Source: SVTX01 sp045542075
GTDB lineage: Bacteria > Bacillota > Clostridia > Oscillospirales > CAG-272
Assembly: GCA_045542075.1 (NCBI GenBank)
Contig: JAZQKI010000017.1
Location: forward strand, 3,672-67,671
Length of the DNA stretch: 64,000 nucleotides
Direction of reading: 5' to 3'
Positions 59,163-64,000 of the stretch are shown one piece after another; position 1 is the stretch's first letter; each line of letters begins with the position of its first letter. A model generated the notes under the pieces. It was not told where the DNA came from, made no database searches, and was given only the letters and a program-made list of their open reading frames with translations. The position numbers and the translations under genes were made by a program.

Positions 59163-60062
59163 ATGAAAAAAACAAAAAACGCAGGCATACTGTTAGCCAT
59201 TCTTGCGGCGGCACTGTATGCTATAAATTCCCCCTTTTCTAAGCTCTTGCTTGATTATATGCCTCCCACACTTATGGCGGGACTTCTGTATATTGGCGCG
59301 GGACTTGGAATGGGTATTATCGCGCTTATCCGAAAGGCAAAAAAATCAGCGCAGAATGAGGAAAAAATCACAAGGGCTGATTTGCCATACACCCTTGTGA
59401 TGATAATTCTTGATATTGCCGCACCGATATTCTTATTGCTCGGACTCTCATACACCTCCGCCGCAAACGCATCTCTTTTGAACAATTTTGAAATAGTTGC
59501 CACGGCGCTTATTGCCCTTATGATATTCAAGGAAAAGATCAGTCCTCGTCTGTGGACGGGAATAATATTCGTCACCGCCGCGTGCGCCCTTCTCTCTTTT
59601 GAGGATCTTACGAGCCTTGAGTTTTCACTTGGCTCTCTTTTCATCCTGCTTGCCTGTGTTTGCTGGGGAATAGAAAACAACTGCACCAGAAGGCTCTCGA
59701 AAAAGGATCCTCTGGAGATAGTTCTGCTCAAGGGTATTTTTTCGGGACTTGGCTCGGTGATCATAGGCTTGTGCCTTGGCGAGCGCATAACTGTCGTCTG
59801 GAGCGTGTTTGCCGTCCTCACCGTAGGCTTTGTGGCATACGGATTGAGCATTTTCTTTTACGTCTACGCTCAAAGGCTTCTCGGCGCCGCAAGGACCAGC
59901 GCGTATTACGCGATCTCTCCGTTCATAGGCACGCTTCTGTCACTTGTGATATTCCGTGACCTTCCTCCCTATACCTACTTCATAGCCCTGGGGCTTATGG
60001 TTATGGGTGCTTGGCTATGCGCCAATGATGAGCCTGTATTCAAGCGCAAGAACAAGTCTTGA
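59163..60062 (+). CDS. EamA/DMT family transporter
   Basis: 299 residues from the ATG at 59163 (AAGGA upstream). Ten helices arranged as two EamA halves, each beginning with a typical segment: LYAINSPFSKLLLDYMPP in the first and CVCWGIENNCTRRLSKKDP in the second. Such proteins export amino acids or other small metabolites. Substrate unknown. Confidence 0.9.
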   Translation: MKKTKNAGILLAILAAALYAINSPFSKLLLDYMPPTLMAGLLYIGAGLGMGIIALIRKAKKSAQNEEKITRADLPYTLVMIILDIAAPIFLLLGLSYTSAANASLLNNFEIVATALIALMIFKEKISPRLWTGIIFVTAACALLSFEDLTSLEFSLGSLFILLACVCWGIENNCTRRLSKKDPLEIVLLKGIFSGLGSVIIGLCLGERITVVWSVFAVLTVGFVAYGLSIFFYVYAQRLLGAARTSAYYAISPFIGTLLSLVIFRDLPPYTYFIALGLMVMGAWLCANDEPVFKRKNKS

Positions 60063-60115
60063 ATCCGATTTTGTACAAAAACCCATATATCTGAAGTCAA
60101 GTCATATTCTTCCAC

Positions 60116-60145
60116 TTGACAAGCGTACCCGGTATATGATACAAT
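60116..60145 (+). promoter_or_regulatory. promoter of the patatin gene
   Basis: TTGACA (60116-60121), 18-bp spacer, TACAAT (60140-60145). Confidence 0.8.
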
Positions 60146-60185
60146 ATTTAGGTGAGTCAAAATTTGTCGAGGAAAGGAGCGCCTT

Positions 60186-61049
60186 ATGCCAAAAATAGGA
60201 ATAGTTCTCGCAGGCGGCGGAAGCCGAGGCCCTTACGAGCTTGGCTGCCTTAAAGCCATAGAGAATTTTTTTGGACGCGAGTCTATAAAATGTATAAGCG
60301 CATCCTCTATAGGCGTTCTGAACGCCTACGCATTCGGCGTCAACCAGACGGACACTCTTATGCAGGAGTGGAAGAATATCGACGTTACAAATGCAGGCCG
60401 ATTTATTTTCTCATATCCCAGCATTCCCGATATGGTGGCAAAGATCCGCTCGATCATACCGGACAAAGTATTACTTCCCTTTGAAATGTTTGGAACCGTC
60501 TGGAATTTCACAGACAGGAAGGTAGAGTATATTCCATTTCATGAGCTTAATGCCCCACTCATGCGCGACTATATGTGCGCCGCGCTTGCCGTGCCGATAT
60601 TCAACAAGGGAGTTCGTCTCAACGGACGCACCCTGCTTGACGGTGCCGCGCTTGATAACATTCCCGTCTATCCTCTTGTAAACCGTGATCTTGACTATAT
60701 TTTCGTGGTTTATTTTGACGGCCATAGTTATATGTTTGAAAACGAGGATTTTGACAAAAAAGTCATAAAGCTCTATAATTTCCCCAACCAGGGAACGTGG
60801 GACAGCATGGTTTTTGACCCCAACAGAGTTGATAACATGTACGAATTTGGCGAAAAATACACTCGGGAAGTTCTTGAGGAATTGTTTGTTTCCGATGACC
60901 CGGAGATCGTTTATCAGAACATCAGGGAGCACGAGGCAAAAAACCGAAAGAACGTAGAAAAGCGTCTTACCGGCGACGTTGTTCTCAGTAGTATAAATAC
61001 AATGACACGGCGATACGCAAAGCGAATGTCCAAGCGTAAGAAGCTGTAA
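60186..61049 (+). CDS. patatin-like phospholipase
   Basis: 287 residues, cytoplasmic. Oxyanion-hole glycines GGGSRG at 10-15, nucleophile Ser41 in ASSIG and the dyad Asp152 in DGA. The canonical GxSxG has Ala in place of the first Gly. C-terminal ~90 residues are charged and helical and very basic at the end (RRYAKRMSKRKKL), which could bind membranes. Expected activity is acyl-ester hydrolysis of lipids. AAAGGAG precedes the ATG. Acyltransferase gene follows downstream. Confidence 0.88.
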   Translation: MPKIGIVLAGGGSRGPYELGCLKAIENFFGRESIKCISASSIGVLNAYAFGVNQTDTLMQEWKNIDVTNAGRFIFSYPSIPDMVAKIRSIIPDKVLLPFEMFGTVWNFTDRKVEYIPFHELNAPLMRDYMCAALAVPIFNKGVRLNGRTLLDGAALDNIPVYPLVNRDLDYIFVVYFDGHSYMFENEDFDKKVIKLYNFPNQGTWDSMVFDPNRVDNMYEFGEKYTREVLEELFVSDDPEIVYQNIREHEAKNRKNVEKRLTGDVVLSSINTMTRRYAKRMSKRKKL

Positions 61050-61056
61050 TTTATAT

Positions 61057-61093
61057 AAAAACAGGCGTGGGGTTAATACTCCCGCCTGTTTTT
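61057..61093 (+). terminator. terminator of the patatin gene
   Basis: AAAAACAGGCG/CGCCTGTTTTT stem with an imperfect G/C inner part and a T run. Confidence 0.85.
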
Positions 61094-61265
61094 CGACATT
61101 TTTACCCATATTTCAAAAAAATTTACATTGGGTTAATCTTAAATATTCTTAAATATGATAGAATATTAATATGGTATAATGTGATATTTATAGGGTTTTA
61201 TATTGTAAAAGGTCTGTATTTGTCACAAATAACACCAAAACCAATGTGATTTTGAGGAAACGCTT

Positions 61266-62486
61266 ATGAGCCAAAAGAAATCAAAGAAAAAATGGATAAA
61301 ACCCCGTCACCACGTTGTGACATTCATTTTGCGCTACACCCTTGGTATCTATTCCCGTTTGAAATATAACATCAAGGTAGAGAAATTCAAGGAGCAGGAA
61401 AAGCGTCCATACCTTATTTTGTTAAATCATCAGACAGCCTTTGACCAGTTTTTCGTAGGTCTGGCATTTAAGGGCCCGCTTTATTATCTTGCATCCGAGG
61501 ACCTGTTTTCAAAGGGCTTTGTGTCCTCTCTTATAAAATTCCTCGTCGAGCCAATACCGATAAAAAAGCAGACCACGGACATAAGAGCCATTCTTAATTG
61601 CATAAAGGTTTCCAAGGAGGGCGGAACGATCGCCATAGCTCCCGAGGGAAACCGCACGTATGACGGAAAAACAGTATATATGAACCCCTCCATCGTAATG
61701 CTCGCGCGTAAGCTGAACGTCCCGATTCTTCTTTTCAGGATCGAGGGCGGATACGGCGTACACCCCCGCTGGAGTGACGTCGTCCGGCGCGGCAGGATGC
61801 GCGGCTATATCTCACAGGTCATATACCCCGAGCAGTACAAGGATATGTCCGACGACCAGCTTTTCACAGTCATTCACGAAGGACTCAACGTCAATGAGGC
61901 GAGAGATGACGGCGAATACCACCACAAAAAGCTTGCGGAATACCTTGAGCGCGCGATGTACGTCTGCCCCTATTGCGGACTTTCAGAATTTGAGAGCCGC
62001 GGCGATATTATCGAATGTAAAAAATGTCACAGACAGATAAGATATCTTCCCAACAAAAAGCTTGAGGGTGTCGGATTTGACTTTCCGTATGAGTTTGTCT
62101 CGGATTGGTACGAATATCAGAAGAGCTACATAAACAGTCTTGACGTGACCTCTATGACCGACACTCCCATATACACTGACACCGCCAGCTTTTCCGAGGA
62201 AATTGTATATCAAAAGAAGATACTTCTGCACAAAAGCGTAAATATTTCCCTGTACGGAGATAAGATTATAATAACCGCCGAGGACAAGGAGGCATACTAT
62301 CTCCCCTTTGGCGAAATATCCACCCTTACCGTGCTTGGTAAAAACAAGCTTAACATATATTATAAGGACCACATTTATCAGGTAAAGGGCGGAAAGAGAT
62401 TCAATGCGCTCAAATACGTAAATATCTTCTTCCGTCACAAGAACATCAGCAAAGGAGATAAAAATGATACATTTTTGGGACTCTAG
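61266..62486 (+). CDS. PlsC-type acyltransferase with zinc ribbon
   Basis: 406 residues. HX4D motif NHQTAFD (His55, Asp60), the APEGNRT block at 125-131 and a zinc ribbon at Cys234, Cys237, Cys251, Cys254, then a beta-rich C-terminal domain with a pleckstrin-like pattern (ISLYGDKIIITAEDKEAYYL). Same architecture as the protein at 15354-16640. It probably acylates a lysophospholipid at the membrane. The symporter gene starts inside its last 23 bases, so the two are co-translated. Confidence 0.82.
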   Translation: MSQKKSKKKWIKPRHHVVTFILRYTLGIYSRLKYNIKVEKFKEQEKRPYLILLNHQTAFDQFFVGLAFKGPLYYLASEDLFSKGFVSSLIKFLVEPIPIKKQTTDIRAILNCIKVSKEGGTIAIAPEGNRTYDGKTVYMNPSIVMLARKLNVPILLFRIEGGYGVHPRWSDVVRRGRMRGYISQVIYPEQYKDMSDDQLFTVIHEGLNVNEARDDGEYHHKKLAEYLERAMYVCPYCGLSEFESRGDIIECKKCHRQIRYLPNKKLEGVGFDFPYEFVSDWYEYQKSYINSLDVTSMTDTPIYTDTASFSEEIVYQKKILLHKSVNISLYGDKIIITAEDKEAYYLPFGEISTLTVLGKNKLNIYYKDHIYQVKGGKRFNALKYVNIFFRHKNISKGDKNDTFLGL

Positions 62487-63855
62487 TGTATGGAGCTGGA
62501 TGCTTTTGTTCGGTGTACTGTTTGGCAGCTTATTGCTCGGTCACCTGCTCAAAAAGATCCCTCTTCTGAAAAAATCTCTTATTCCCACGTCGGTTCTCGG
62601 CGGTGCGATTATTCTTCTCGTAACGGGAATTTACAAGCTCATCACAAAGGACAGCTTTTTTGATGCCGAAGTCTTCAACGGCAAGGGCTACAGTACCCTT
62701 GAGGTAATTACATATCACGCATTGGCGCTTGGATTTATCGCATCAGCGCTCAAGACCTCAAACAACAAAATGACAAAACAGCGCTCAGTCGAGATATTCA
62801 ACACAGGCGTGACTACAGTATCCACCTATCTTATTCAGGCTATATTCGGCATTGGAATTACCATAATTGCCGCCCTCGTTATGAAAAACTTCTTCCCTGC
62901 GGCAGGCGTGCTTTTGGCATTTGGCTTCGGTCAGGGTACAGGACAGGCGATGAATTACGGCTCTATATATCAGGCAAACGGATTTATCAACGGAACAAAC
63001 TTCGGTCTTGCCATCGCCGCTATCGGCTTCCTTTCCGCAAGCGTTGGCGGTGTCGTACATATGCATATTATGAAGAAAAAGGGTAAGCTCAAGAAGTCTG
63101 ACAGAGCCGACGGCTCCTCTCAGATTGAGGAGGTCTCCCCCGCAGGAGAAATTCCGCTTCAGGAAAGCCTTGATAAGATAACAATTCAGGTTGCTCTCGT
63201 CGTTGTCACCTACGTTCTGGCTTACGGGCTCATGGCTTTGATAGGCAGCTTCTTCGGCGAGGGATTGAAGGCGGTAATCTACGGATTTAACTTCCTGCTT
63301 GGCGTACTTATGGCGGTTGTTGTTAAGGCGATTCTCAACTTCCTCAACAAAAAGAAGCTTATAAGAAGAAAGCAGACCAACAACTTTTTGCTCACGCGTA
63401 TCAGCAATTTCTTCTTTGACGTTATGATAGTTGCGGGTGTTGCGGCTATTCAGCTTGAAACCCTTGCAAGCTACGTCGGCGTGCTTGCTATTCTCGCTGC
63501 TGTGGGAATCGCGGTCACCTACGCATATAACCGCATTGTCGCAAAGACGCTTTTCCCCGATTACTGCGAGGAGCAGTTCCTTATGATGTACGGTATGCTT
63601 ACGGGTACGGCAAGCACGGGTACGATTCTTCTTCGTGAGGTTGACGAGGATTTCAAAACGCCTGCGGCGGATAATATGGTATATCAGAACTTCCCCGCTA
63701 TCGTGTTTGGCTTCCCGATGATGTTTTTGGCAACGCTTGCGATGACAAAGCCTGTTCTCACGCTTATAATTTTCGTTTTGTTCTTTGCAGTTATGAATGT
63801 GATCTTGTTCAGAAGTAAGATATTTAAGAAGAGAAAGCCAAAAGATAAAAAGTAA
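62464..63855 (+). CDS. GltS-like sodium/glutamate symporter
   Basis: 463 residues with about 12 helices in two inverted halves. SLIPTSVLGGAIILL, GFGQGTGQAMNYG and the C-terminal MYGMLTGTASTGTILLREVD are the re-entrant loop segments of ESS-type carriers. It would take up glutamate or a related dicarboxylate with Na+. The start is fixed by AAAGGAG inside the end of the acyltransferase gene. Confidence 0.85.
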   Translation: MIHFWDSSVWSWMLLFGVLFGSLLLGHLLKKIPLLKKSLIPTSVLGGAIILLVTGIYKLITKDSFFDAEVFNGKGYSTLEVITYHALALGFIASALKTSNNKMTKQRSVEIFNTGVTTVSTYLIQAIFGIGITIIAALVMKNFFPAAGVLLAFGFGQGTGQAMNYGSIYQANGFINGTNFGLAIAAIGFLSASVGGVVHMHIMKKKGKLKKSDRADGSSQIEEVSPAGEIPLQESLDKITIQVALVVVTYVLAYGLMALIGSFFGEGLKAVIYGFNFLLGVLMAVVVKAILNFLNKKKLIRRKQTNNFLLTRISNFFFDVMIVAGVAAIQLETLASYVGVLAILAAVGIAVTYAYNRIVAKTLFPDYCEEQFLMMYGMLTGTASTGTILLREVDEDFKTPAADNMVYQNFPAIVFGFPMMFLATLAMTKPVLTLIIFVLFFAVMNVILFRSKIFKKRKPKDKK

Positions 63856-63914
63856 ATTTCTTTTTATGATGCTTTTTGGCATCAGCCCCAAAAAGTATCC
63901 AAAAAACGCCGCAA

Positions 63915-63942
63915 GGGCGGGAGGTTGCGATTCCTCCCGCCC
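63915..63942 (+). terminator. hairpin downstream of the symporter gene
   Basis: 10-bp GC-rich stem GGGCGGGAGG/CCTCCCGCCC with an 8-base loop; only CTTTG follows. A weaker GATGC/GCATC stem lies at 63869-63884. Confidence 0.65.
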
Positions 63943-64000
63943 CTTTGATCCCCACCCGCACAAACGCTTTTTTGCCACCGTTCATTGTGATTCGGATGGT

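Noticed and set aside
62785..63978. Long minus-strand frame opposite the GltS-like gene
   Set aside because: Antisense shadow, very Asn/His/Lys/Arg-rich, with no start signals.

Overview
The window reads as chromosomal DNA of a Gram-positive clostridial anaerobe, probably an uncultured gut member of the class Clostridia. The basis is the repertoire: class III fructose bisphosphatase, membrane pyrophosphatase, QueH, RNase M5-like and Fak/PlsX lipid genes, many lipoproteins with a Cys lipobox, strong AGGAGG ribosome sites, and dozens of near-perfect TTGACA-17-TATAAT promoters. The genus cannot be fixed from sequence alone. No rRNA, CRISPR array, transposase or integrase gene was seen.

Layout. 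1-6357: a minus-strand operon with a perfect promoter and a ~150-nt leader: a TMEM164/YwaF-like membrane protein, an ABC exporter pair and two Ig-like repeat surface proteins, the last running off the left edge. 6675-12330: a TetR-led operon encoding FakA, PlsX, a DegV (FakB-like) protein, a GNAT protein and an acyl carrier protein, a coherent module for activating exogenous fatty acids. 12406-16721: hydrolase, YitT, small membrane proteins and a zinc-ribbon acyltransferase. 16760-19970: polar amino-acid ABC transporter, a small protein and a structured inverted-repeat element. 20077-25106: ZIP transporter, phosphate transporter plus DUF47 partner, and HppA. 25137-26764: QueH and an acyltransferase-like protein. 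26827-30472: AraC regulator divergent from a GH4 alpha-galactosidase and an APC permease.

30473-31984, 39367-39978 and 51248-53414 are the most unusual parts. Each surrounds one or two tRNA genes (Arg-CCG and Gln-CTG; Glu-CTC; Gln-TTG) and is filled with palindromes built from copies of tRNA T-arms and 3' ends, in inverted orientation around variable hairpins. Downstream of tRNA-Gln(TTG) two consecutive units share a 65-bp tRNA-derived repeat, a 30-bp promoter and a 47-bp 3' repeat but carry unrelated small genes, so they look like interchangeable gene cassettes. A separate array of seven short hairpins with complementary linkers follows tRNA-Gln(CTG).

31985-39366 holds glnA, a CrtO-family membrane protein, an AT-rich island of unknown small exported proteins under a divergent XRE operator, and a flavodoxin-fold protein/aminotransferase/asparaginase operon. 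39979-51247 holds a large BspA-like leucine-rich-repeat lipoprotein, MarR-HAD, a sugar transferase, a U32-uppP-RNase M5-like operon, a zinc-ribbon membrane protein and fbp. 53771-63855 holds an MFS transporter, a second YwaF-like protein, a large glycosidase-like lipoprotein, an EamA exporter, a patatin, a second zinc-ribbon acyltransferase and a GltS-like symporter. Most genes sit in short operons bounded by clear hairpin terminators.
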